This document shows positions 51,800-61,618 of a DNA stretch of 64,000 bases, one piece after another. Origin of the DNA: Artocarpus heterophyllus (Eukaryota > Streptophyta > Magnoliopsida > Rosales > Moraceae); assembly GCA_025403435.1 (NCBI GenBank), contig CM046348.1:23619899-23683898 (forward strand), read 5' to 3'. The position numbers were made by a program, and so were the translations under genes. Position 1 is the first letter of the stretch; each line of letters begins with the position of its first letter. The notes below the pieces were generated by a model, which made no database searches, had not been told where the DNA came from, and was given only the letters and a program-made list of their open reading frames with translations.

Positions 51800-53360
51800 A
51801 TAAGGAAATAAAGTCCATAAAGGGCAATGACATTTGGGATCTTGTCCCATTGCCGAAAGGAGCAAAACCCATTAGTTGCAAATAGATATTTAAGACCAAC
51901 AAGAATTCGAAAGGTGATGTAGAGAGTACAAGGCTTATCTTGTCGCTAAAGGCTTTACACAGAAAGAGGGCATTGATTATAAAGAGACTTTCTCTCTGAT
52001 TTCTTTGAAAGACTCTTTCAATACTATAATGGCATTAGTGGTGCATTTTGATCTTGAACTTCATCGATGGATGTTAAGATTGCGTTTCTCAAAGGTGACT
52101 TTGATGAAACAACTTATATGGTGTAACCGAAAACTTTGTGTCGGGAGATGTAAAGAAGATAGTTTGTAAGTTAAAGAAATCCATCTATGGGCTTAAGCAG
52201 ACGTCTCATCAGTGGTATTATAAATTTTATCAAGTTATCATGTCATTCGGTTTTGAGATGAATGTGGTCGATAATTGTATATATCACAAGTTCAATGAGA
52301 GTAAGTATATTTTCCTAGTTTTAAATGTCGATGACATTTTGCTTGCTAGCAACGATATAGGCTTATTGCACAAAACCAAGAGATTTTTATCAAAGAAATT
52401 TAAGATGAAGAATCTTGATGACGCCTCTTTTGTGTTGCGTATACAGATACACCGGGATCACTCTTGAGGTATTCTTGGATTATCACAAAAAGGTTATATT
52501 GAAAAGGTCCTCGAGAGATATGGCACGCATGATTGCAAACTAGGTGATACCCCTATGGTTAAAGGAGACAAGTTTAGTCTCAATCAGTGCCATAAGAATG
52601 ATTTTGAGATTCAGGAAATGTAGAAGATTCCTTATGCGTCAGCAGTAGGAAATCTAATGTATGCTTAGGTTTGTACGCGTTCAGTTATTGCATACGTTAC
52701 AGGGATGTTGGGCAGATACTTAAGCAACCCTAGAAAGGATCACTAGATAGCAGCCAAACGAGTCTTGAGGTATTTATAGAGAACAAAAGACAACATGCTC
52801 ACATATTGGAGGTCGAAACAGCTTGAGATAATTGGGTATACTGACTTCAATTATGCTGGATGCCAAGATAGTATGAAATCTAAATCGGGCTATGTCTACC
52901 TTCTAGTTGGAAGGGTTATCTCTTGAAAGAGTAATAAACAGTCTCTTATAGCATCTTTTGCCATGGTGACAGAATTCATAGCATATTAAGAGGCATCTAG
53001 TCATATAATATGGCTGTGAAATTTTATCATGGGGTTGCGCATAGTAGACAGTATTCAAGACCACTTAAGTTATTTTGTGACAATAAATCGACAATTCTAT
53101 ATTCGAATAACAACAGAAGCTCGACGAAGTCAAAGCATATAGACATCAAGTTCTTGGTTGTGAAAGAAAGAGTTCAAGGTGGACAGTTGTCTATAGAACA
53201 CATCGGTACAAACTCTATGATTGCTCAGAGTGGACAATTGTTTATAGAGTACATCGGTACAAACTCTATGATTGTGGATCCGCTTACTAAGGAATTACCA
53301 CCCAAAATGTTTCATGAGCATGCTGCTAGTATGGGTATCATGTCTTATGAGGATACTTAG
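51800..53360 (+). pseudogene. copia reverse transcriptase and RNase H remnant
   Basis: Reverse transcriptase motifs KKSIYGLKQTSHQWYYKF and LVLNVDDILLASND (52160-52360) are clear, with Asn in place of the Tyr of the YVDD box. RNase H-region motifs follow with stops, ending with NKSTILYSNN, KHIDIKFLVVKE and DPLTKELPPKMFHEH (53080-53320). A 51-bp in-frame tandem duplication lies at 53179-53280. Confidence 0.88.
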
Positions 53361-53782
53361 TTTTAGTAGGAGTTTGTAATTTTTGATGCTTTTCTAATAT
53401 AGACATATTTTTAGTTGTTTTAGTTTATGAATATCTTGATATTATTTTCTAGAGAAATAAATTTTTAGTATATTCACACTCTAACTTTGGTATAGTTTGA
53501 TCTCACTAATGTTATATGATGGATTAGTTGAAAATAGGCATATTAAATTACATTACATGAAATTTTCATAATACACATCCATGTTTGATCTTTGTTATTA
53601 GTTGTATTAGTATATATGATCATTGATGGGTCTAGTTACTGTATATGTAATGAAGGTCGCTGTGGTCCTATATCGATATGGTTAATAGACAAGATTGTTG
53701 AGATGCATAAGATTTCGATATCAAAATTTCTGAACTTATGAGGTATAATTCACATTTATAAAGTTGCATATAAGTGCAAGAT

Positions 53783-54243
53783 TGTTGGAATTAATCCAAT
53801 ATATAGGCTGATACATTAAATAATGTGTATTAAAGGCTATTAGATAAGGTTGTCTAATTAAAAGCGATCAATTTAGGTTTTAGGCTTTTAATGCATCATT
53901 AATGTGGGCCTCCTATGTGTGGAGACAAAATATAATTATTGATTTTATGACGGGCTAAATTGGTAATTAAGGATAACTGTTAGGGTTAGCATTTATATAA
54001 ATGGGTTGTAGTCATCAAGTTAATACTACGTTGTTTTTCTGTTACCTATTTATAGAGAGATTACAGAGGCATTCTTTGAAGGATGACTTATGTACTAAGC
54101 TTGGAAGATCCTTAACCTACAAGCTCAAAAATCACATTGTATCTATGTGTTCAGCTTAACTTTTCTATCTTATTAATTATCTTGGTGATTTAATACGAAT
54201 GATCTTATGTGATAATAGTTTTATTACAATTTTTATTCTAACA
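53783..54243 (+). repeat. 3' LTR of the 7-kb copia element
   Basis: Partner of 47284-47713. It is about 30 bases longer because of small insertions near 53965-53995. Confidence 0.9.
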
Positions 54244-54352
54244 TAAAACTCTCATATGTTATAGTAAAAATAAAAAGTTATTAGTGTAAAGCTCTCATGA
54301 GTTATAGTGTTTACAGTTCTAATCAATAGTTGTAACCATCATGTCAAACACT
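54244..54352. mobile_element. Right half of the MITE split by the copia element
   Basis: TAAAACTCTCATATGTTATAG...GTCAAACACTTTA continues the motif broken off at 47283 and matches the right side of the MITE at 17165. Confidence 0.65.
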
Positions 54353-55178
54353 TTATAATAAATTATAAACGTCCGATTGACGTGAAGCAAAACTAGCATG
54401 AGATGATATAAGCACGTTATCTTGTATTTAATCATAATAATAACAACAGTATTATTATAATTACCTTGGACATTGCTCGGGACTTTGGACTGATTATCAA
54501 CATGGAATCCAAACACATCCTAGAAATGTGCGACCATGTTAACGTTAACAAGCTCCAAAGAACAACGGCGTTTTTGGAATGACAAAAAATTTATTTATTA
54601 CCTCTTAAAGACTGGACAACGAAATAATGACTTTACCAAACACACTCAATTACTTTCCCAAACATAATTTGCATTATTTGAGGGGTCAAATTTTTCAGCC
54701 TTTTCTCCGGTCAGTTAATCAGAGAGACACTGTTGATTTTTCTTTCCTCTGTCGCAACGTTCAACAACCCACACAAAGCACCGACATCCATTGGGCCTTC
54801 ACGGCCCACGAAGAGCTCAAGACTTTTCCAGCTAATGGAAAGTACACGCGGAGTAGATCCAGCGGAAGGTGCATGGGAAGTAATGCTCCAGAGGAGTAAC
54901 ATTGTCAGTGAATGTGTACAAAATGGTCGAGTTGGGTCATCGGGATGCGTGAGGAGATAGTGGGGCCACGTGAGAGACAGGGGAAATGTGGTCCCCACCG
55001 GCGTCCCTCAGCCATTTGTTCTTTTTAATCCCTGACACGAACGGGTCCCACGTCTCGGTCGCCTCAATGACCGTTTTCTTTCCATAAGTACCCCTTCGCT
55101 CACTTACTCAACCACTCCAGTAGCTCATACCCCTCTATTCTAACGTGTCCGTACAACAACGAGAAGAAGAAACGCAGC
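54353..55178 (+). promoter_or_regulatory. Upstream region of the GH17 gene
   Basis: GC content rises from about 54720 toward the start codon. GGGCCACGTGAG near 54963 is a CACGTG (G-box) site, a common plant promoter element. No definite TATA box was identified. Confidence 0.4.
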
Positions 55179-57184
55179 ATGGAGCGTCTCTCAGTCTTCT
55201 TCTTCCTCATTTCTCTCTTAGCATTTGCAGGTAAAAAAACAACCAAAAAAGAAAATGTGAAATGAAAGCTTTTCTCTTTGTTAAGTAGCATCTCTGATTT
55301 GCATTTTGCAGATGGGGGATCGATCGGGGTGAACTACGGGAGAATAGCTAACAATCTACCATCGGCGGTGAAAGTGGTTCAGCTTCTGAAATCCCAAGGC
55401 CTCGAAAGAATCAAAGTCTACGACACCGATCCGGCGGTTCTGAAGGCACTCGCCGGCTCCGGCATTAAAGTCACGGTCGACCTCCCCAACGAGCTCCTCT
55501 CCTCCGCCGCCCGCCACCAGTCCTTCGCCAACTCATGGGTCCAGCGAAACGTCGTCGCTTACCACCCTTCCACCCAAATCGAAGCCCTCGCCGTCGGGAA
55601 CGAGGTCTTTGTTGACCCACACAACACGACGAAATTCCTCGTCCCTGCAATGAAGAACATCCACGCCGCCCTCGTGAAGAACAACCTCGACTCTGCCATT
55701 AAAATCTCCTCCCCCATCGCCCTCAGCGCGCTCCAGAACTCTTACCCTGCTTCCGCTGGGTCGTTCCGGCCCGAACTCGTCGAATCGGTTTTCAGGCCCA
55801 TGCTGGACTTCCTCCGCCAGACCGGGTCCTACCTCATGGTCAACGCCTACCCTTTCTTCGCCTACGAGTCAAACTCCGACGTCATTTCGTTGGACTACGC
55901 CCTGTTTAGGGAGAACCCGGGGGTTGTGGATGCGGGTAATGGGTTGCGCTACTTCAACCTCTTCGACGCCCAAATCGACGCCGTTTTCGCGGCAATGTCG
56001 GCGCTGAAATACGATGACATCAAGCTCGTCGTAACGGAGACCGGCTGGCCATCCAAAGGAGACGAGAACGAGATCGGCGCCAGCGTGGAGAACGCAGCGG
56101 CTTACAACGGAAATCTCGTGAAACGGATCCTCACCGGCGGTGGGACCCCTCGGAGGCCGAAGGACGATCTGACCGTCTATCTCTTCGCTCTCTTCAACGA
56201 GAATCAGAAGAACGGTCCCACATCGGAGAGAAACTACGGGCTGTTCTACCCCGACGAGAAGAAGGTCTACGACATTCCCTTCACCGTTGAAGGATTGAAG
56301 GACTACCACGACCACCGGTCTCCGCCGGAGAACGGAGGGCGGCAGGTGAAGGCGCCGGTGGAGGGAGGGAGACCCACCGGTGGGAGTGTGTCGAAGAGCA
56401 CGACGGGGAACACGTGGTGCGTGGCGAACATGGGGGTGGCTAAGGAGAAGCTGCAGGCGGCCCTAGACTTCGCTTGCGGGGAGGGAGGAGCTGACTGCCG
56501 TGCGATCCAGCGCGGTGCCACATGTTACGATCCCAACACAATTGAGGCCCACGCCTCGTTCGCGTTCAACAGTTATTACCAGAAGAACTCACGTCAGATG
56601 GGCTCGTGCTATTTTGGCGGGACGGCGTATGTTGTCACTCAACCACCCAGTGCGTATTCTATCCCTCTCTTTTTCTCTCCCATCAATTTTCACTTCCTCC
56701 TTAGGTGCACGTTAGAGAGATATAGCATATAATTGCTATCGTGCGCCGGGTGAGTCCGTTAAGCGAGCACAGTTGTGTCCGCTGTGGCACGCCCCGGGTA
56801 ATGTGAAGGTCAAACATGGTCACGTGCCGTTGTGAGTGGCAGAGGATTTCTTGCTGACGTGTCGTGCACTTTTGTGTCGTACGTGTTATCTACTGTGGTA
56901 ATGACGTAGGGTTAAGGTTGGGTGAGATGTTTAAACAATTGGGACATGACAGCCATGAATTTTGACTTTTTAAGCTTGGTAGTACAAAAGGGTAAGTGGG
57001 TGGATAATTGAAGGTTGAAAAATGAGAGTCAAAGATATTAGCTTGTTTTTCTTGGTGTTAATATTTAGGGGCATGTTTTTGCTTATTGTTTGATTTGTTT
57101 AATTTTGCTGAAAAAAGCATGCTTTCTTCTGTTTGTCTGTCTATGGCAGGGTTTGGAAAATGCGAATTTCCCACGGGATACTGA
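55179..57184 (+). CDS. Glucan endo-1,3-beta-glucosidase (GH17) with X8/CBM43 domain
   Basis: Three exons (55179-55230, 55312-56649, 57150-57184) join in frame to 474 residues. Exon 1 encodes nearly all of a signal peptide (MERLSVFFFLISLLAFA). The GH17 barrel starts at GGSIGVNYGRIANNLPS. The acid/base Glu is in AVGNEVF and the nucleophile Glu in VTETGWPSKGDENE. After a Gly/Pro/Lys-rich linker (about 345-375), the X8/CBM43 module begins at NTWCVAN with paired cysteines and ends FGKCEFPTGY; its last Cys lies in the tiny third exon. There is no C-terminal hydrophobic GPI signal, so the enzyme should be secreted. Such enzymes hydrolyse or remodel beta-1,3-glucan (callose) in walls, or fungal wall glucan in defence. 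The large exon is much GC-richer than its surroundings. It appears intact. Confidence 0.95.
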
Positions 57185-59342
57185 AGAAAAAGATTGCGCA
57201 AAGGGGGGATTTAGCTCATTATATGTGTTGTAGTTTATTTATAGTTGTTAAGTTGTATGGTTAAAATTTTGGGGACCTCTTATTTGATCTGTATGTGTGT
57301 ATTTTGTTTAGGGCTGTTTTGGTGGTTTCAGACGATTTAACTTAACCACTATGTTTGTAATTAATTAATTAATCAATTTTACTTTTCTCTGTTAATGTTG
57401 TTCCTTTTGTTGATTAGCTAGCTATAGCTTGAGTTCATTTCTTGTCGAATGTTAGCGGATATAGAAAAGATCAAAAGAAGACTCTCGTTTAGGATTTGTC
57501 TCACGTTTTTTTTTGCTTTTTGAGTGGCTAAATAGATGTGAAATTGATGGTTTTGTACTTCTGTTTTTTCTCTTGTAGCTGAGCAAAATGGCTCAGTAAG
57601 CAATGTGGAGGACTTTGGATGTATTCCCCATGATGTCTTTATTGGCAGATCATTTTCCTCTTTTGGCGTCAGTTGAGTTTTTGGCAAAGCTAAATCAACA
57701 TATATCACACTGTTAGGAGTAATTTTGATCAACAGTCATTTATCACACTGTTAAAAAGTTAAATCCAATGGTTAAAACGCATACTCAAAATTGTCTTCTT
57801 TATTATTTATAAGGATTTTGCTTTCATTTTTGTGCAAATATGAATTAAATAAAGACCCAACGGCTGTTAGATTTTTGTGCTGAAATTATTGACCTCGAGC
57901 TGAAAAAAAGGGTGTCTGAACATGGTGAAAGGTAAATGGTAGGTCCTTCTCAAATGATAATAAAAACCATTACAATTAAGACCAACTTGTGCTTAAAAGT
58001 TTCATTGGATTCTAAAATTATTGCTGCTTTTATGTTTGGGCAATGAATTTATAGGCTTTGAGCAGTAGAATATCCTAATCCAATCCAGTGCACAGAGAAA
58101 ACTGATCTTTTCTAGTTTTTCAACTGAACATGAACACTCTAGAAAATAGGCATTGCTTTTGGTAGCTGCTAGAACTAGAAGGCAACAACATTGTAAGACA
58201 TTAGATACATCACCCCAAAAGCGCCCATAAATTATGAGTTCTTTTTCCCAAATGAAAGTGGGGTTTGACACCCAAAAGTGCCTTTTTTTTTTTTTTTTTC
58301 CAGAGAAAAAAATGAAGTGAAATTGTTGATCCCATGTGCATTAGGGACCACCACTCAAGTACATCCATCAACAAAGTACGTGATTTAGAAGGAGACGTAC
58401 TTGTAATTTGGAGGTTAGTGTCAATTTTAGATCTTCTTTGTCCATGTTCCTGATCTTAAGAAATAGCCAAAAACTTTCAATGCTCAATTCAGTGGCTTAT
58501 TTATCTAATCTACTTTACTCTAAACCCTCTTCATAAGACAGCACAAGAAAATAATACTTTGTTATAAGAAAGCAAGAACAATGTCATTTCGGCCTTATTT
58601 GAAAAAAAAAAAAAAACGAAAGAACATTGTCATTTTGTATTTCTTGAATTCACCTTTTTTTTTTTGGTTTGCATCCTGACAATCCACTAGGTAGCAAATT
58701 TATTCAACAATGTTCTATGTTTTATCATTATGAAATGAAGAAATAAAGGATAGGATCCCAAAAGAATGAATACTTTATTTTATTGACTCTCTCTTTGATT
58801 AATTGTGCGATTTTCTAAATCCTCATTATTAATAGAATTAAAATAAATTGTGTTTTAATTAAAAAAATCTTTTCAATTAGCTAAAATTCGTTACTTAAAT
58901 GAAACTTGATTTTTGTGAAACCATATTGAATATTTGACAATATATTTTGAACTTTGTTGAAAAGTTGTTCGTTATTTTTCTAGCCGTACGTTGTCTAATC
59001 AAGTCCAATCCTCCTTGATATATTCCTAAAAAAATTCTAATTCATACGGATTCTTTCCCAACTAAAGAAGAGATCTTAGTGGACTTGAGCATAATTTTGC
59101 AAAAAATTAGCCCACTTATTCCTTTTAAAAAAACCGTTTCGTATAAAATTGAGCACAAGTTTTCAAAGAAATAGTCCACTTGTCACTTGTTTTGAGAGAA
59201 AAAAAAAAAATCCCAAAATACGAGAAAAGATCTAAACATCTCATGTGTGCTATATATTAAAATCGCTTAGCTATTTTTTCTTGAACAGAAGAGATCATAT
59301 CTCTCATACAAAGAATTGGTGTTAAGGTGGCATACCACCTCA

Positions 59343-59382
<40 letters not shown>

Positions 59383-61487
59383 GTGTAATGGGGTGAGTTG
59401 CAGAGTAGATTCCCCTTGCCTCCATCATGGTGCTTTACTGTGCAGTCACATGATGTATTATTGCTTCTTCCATTTTCATTTTCACAATATGGTTTCCAAT
59501 TGTCCATACTGATAAGTTCAAACTAATAAGACTACTCTTCTGCCTAGATCCACTTGGTGAATTGTTTTTATTTTTCTTGAATATAGTGGGCCAAACAAGA
59601 ACAAATGTTTTAATGCCAGCCTTATAGAGACTATTGTTAGATGTTATCAGCTTCATGGCTGCTTTTTTTAAGCAAAACTGAACTAGCATGTTTTTAGTTT
59701 GTTGAATATGTGTCTCTCATTGGTGAGTGACAGCTATAATGACTACTTGGGTGACAGCTCTTGTTCAAGACTGCAGCTTAAACAAGTCTTAGTTTTAAGT
59801 CATGTACAGGTGTCTTATTTAGATTGGTTCTCTTTCTGTTATAAATTAGAAACAATACTGTCATTGTGATGGAAGGAACAAAAACGTTTGCCATCTCTGA
59901 AAGACTGATTAGCAAGAGCCAGTTTTGAGTTTTCTTGGAGAAAATTCTGGACCCGTAAAGGGGTTCTTTGGGGAGTGTTTGTATCCAGGGAAATTGGTGA
60001 GAAATTGAGAGCAATAATGAGAAGAACTTCTGATCCCTTGTTGGGATCTTAGATTGGACTGGGGCTTTAAGCACCCTGACTTGGACGTCGGATTGCTTTA
60101 TCAATCCGAACCAAGTATAATCCGCTTCCTCTCTCTCTGTTCTTTTTGCTATCTTTTTTCCAATATGCAAGCTGCTTTGCTCTTGCTAAAGAGGTGCATA
60201 GATGGAAAACAGCGCGGAAAGAACTTTATGAGTAAAGCCATGGTTGAAATAGGAAAACAATTTCATACTGGAAAAACAAACGTAAATGGTTATTTTGAGC
60301 TAAAATGAGAGGAAAGATAGAAAGGTGTAGCATCATCACTCTCAGGACCTCAAACAACTTCCAAAATCAAGCTAAAGGTCTCACACAAAAGGCTACTAGG
60401 ACATTTAAGTTGTACCTATAAAATGTAGTTTGTGCCAATTTTTAATTCAAATTTTATAAAGAAAATATTATAATAAAAATTAGTTGAAGCTATATTTTAT
60501 AATTTTAACTGTGTCTAAAATAGTCATATATTTTTTTAGGGCTCTGTTATAAATTGTCTAGTTTGGCAAGTTCGCCATGAATTTTGCATGCAAACGATAG
60601 CACGAGTATTTGAGATTTTTTTCGGTTGATATTTGTGAAGCCCATTTGGATAGGGATGCATGGTCCAAAGAGCAACTGAACTTGGTCTCAGACTTAGGCT
60701 TACTTCTTAGCCCATAACCTCTTGTGTTCGTTGCCCACCTCAAAGAAAAAAATAAAATAAATAAAAGAAAAATAAAAAATCAAATGTGCCAAACCCAGTT
60801 CAAAAAACTCTGGAAGATCCTACTTTGTTTTTTAAAGAATTTTAATAAATGTCATCTTTTAAGATTTTTACTTTTTATAAATGTTACACGTATTTATTTG
60901 CAACACAACTTGACATATAATATGAATAATAATATGACAAATTTTTTTTAAATGTGTCATAAATAAACATAACTTTTAAAAGTATGACATAACATTTGAT
61001 TGCTCAAAATTATAAAGGCCTACTTAAACACTCACTCCTGAATTTCCATGTTCTCACCACTCACCGGCTCAATTCGAAAGAAAGACAAGCAATGAAATTT
61101 AAATTTTAAAGTGGTAATAATGATCACAAATTTACTAACTAATTATATAACATGTATTAATGCATAGAATCAATTACAACCTAGTGGTTATCAATATAAT
61201 TTATAGTTTCCAAAGACTTGGTCAAACAACAATTCACAAATGGTTAGGTCCGCAGCCAATGCGAGAGAATCTCCAAGAGCCTTATGCCTCGCAACCATAC
61301 CATTACGCTTCTCAAATTTTCCACAAACCACTCTCCCCTTTCCCTCTTCCATAACAAGACTTTCCCGAAAAGTCCATAATTTTCCACCCAAACGAATTGC
61401 ACCTTTCTGAATTAACCATAACTCCCAAGGGAAAAGACAGAGAGAGAGAGGGAAAAAAAAAAGAAAAGAAAAGAAAAGAAAACAGAA
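57185..61487. other. Long gene-free interval
   Basis: Starts with the GH17 3' UTR. Contains a (CT)n microsatellite at 59345-59380 and several A/T homopolymers. Nothing between 57.4 and 61.0 kb reads as a conserved protein or RNA. The last 100 bases hold a (GA)n/(AAAAG)n purine tract (61438-61483) directly before the ANTH-like start codon, probably its leader. Confidence 0.45.
59345..59380. repeat. (CT)n microsatellite
   Basis: About 18 uninterrupted CT/TC units. Confidence 0.95.
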
Positions 61488-61618
61488 ATGCCAAGCAAGC
61501 TAAGGACGGCAATTGGGCAGTGAAAGACCAAACCAGCTTAAGCCTCGCCAAGGTCTCTAGCGCCAACACAACCAACATCAAAATCCCAATCCTCAAAGCC
61601 ACTTCTCATGACAAAATC
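61488..61618 (+). pseudogene. 5' end of an ANTH-domain (AP180/PICALM-like) clathrin assembly gene, broken
   Basis: From ATG at 61488 the reading is MPSKLRTAIG. After a one-base loss in the GGG run at about 61515-61517 the next frame gives AVKDQTSLSLAKVSSANTTN and IPILKATSHDKI. This is the N-terminus of plant ANTH-domain endocytic adaptors, which bind phosphoinositides and clathrin (compare the family pattern RKAIGAVKDQTS...KATSHD). The match stops at 61618, exactly where an LTR copy begins with TGTAACG. Whether the rest of the gene resumes past the window end cannot be seen. With the frameshift and the insertion, this copy should not make a normal protein. Confidence 0.8.

Larger units (their letters stand above)
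47284..54243 (+). mobile_element. Ty1/copia LTR retrotransposon, full length but dead (7.0 kb)
   Basis: The LTRs lie at 47284-47713 and 53783-54243, each TG...CA (TGTTGG...CTAACA). The near-perfect 5-bp duplication is TAAAG (47279-47283) and TAAAA (54244-54248). The primer-binding site TGATATTAGAGCC (47716-47728) follows the 5' LTR. Domain order is gag (49107-49950), protease, integrase (50393-51700), reverse transcriptase (51800-52470) and RNase H (52800-53360), i.e. copia order. Many stops interrupt it, and key sites have changed: the knuckle reads CFFY-stop-DEGHKRKHC (second Cys lost), the protease reads GFGATTH where DSGA-type is expected, integrase has TNICGPF (catalytic Asp to Asn), and reverse transcriptase has NVDD in place of YVDD. 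Confidence 0.92.

Noticed and set aside
54627..54998. Open frames on both strands before the GH17 gene
   Set aside because: They occur where GC content rises (fewer chance stops); no domain is recognised.
55869..56521. Minus-strand open frames inside the GH17 exon
   Set aside because: GC-rich antisense shadows of a confident coding exon.
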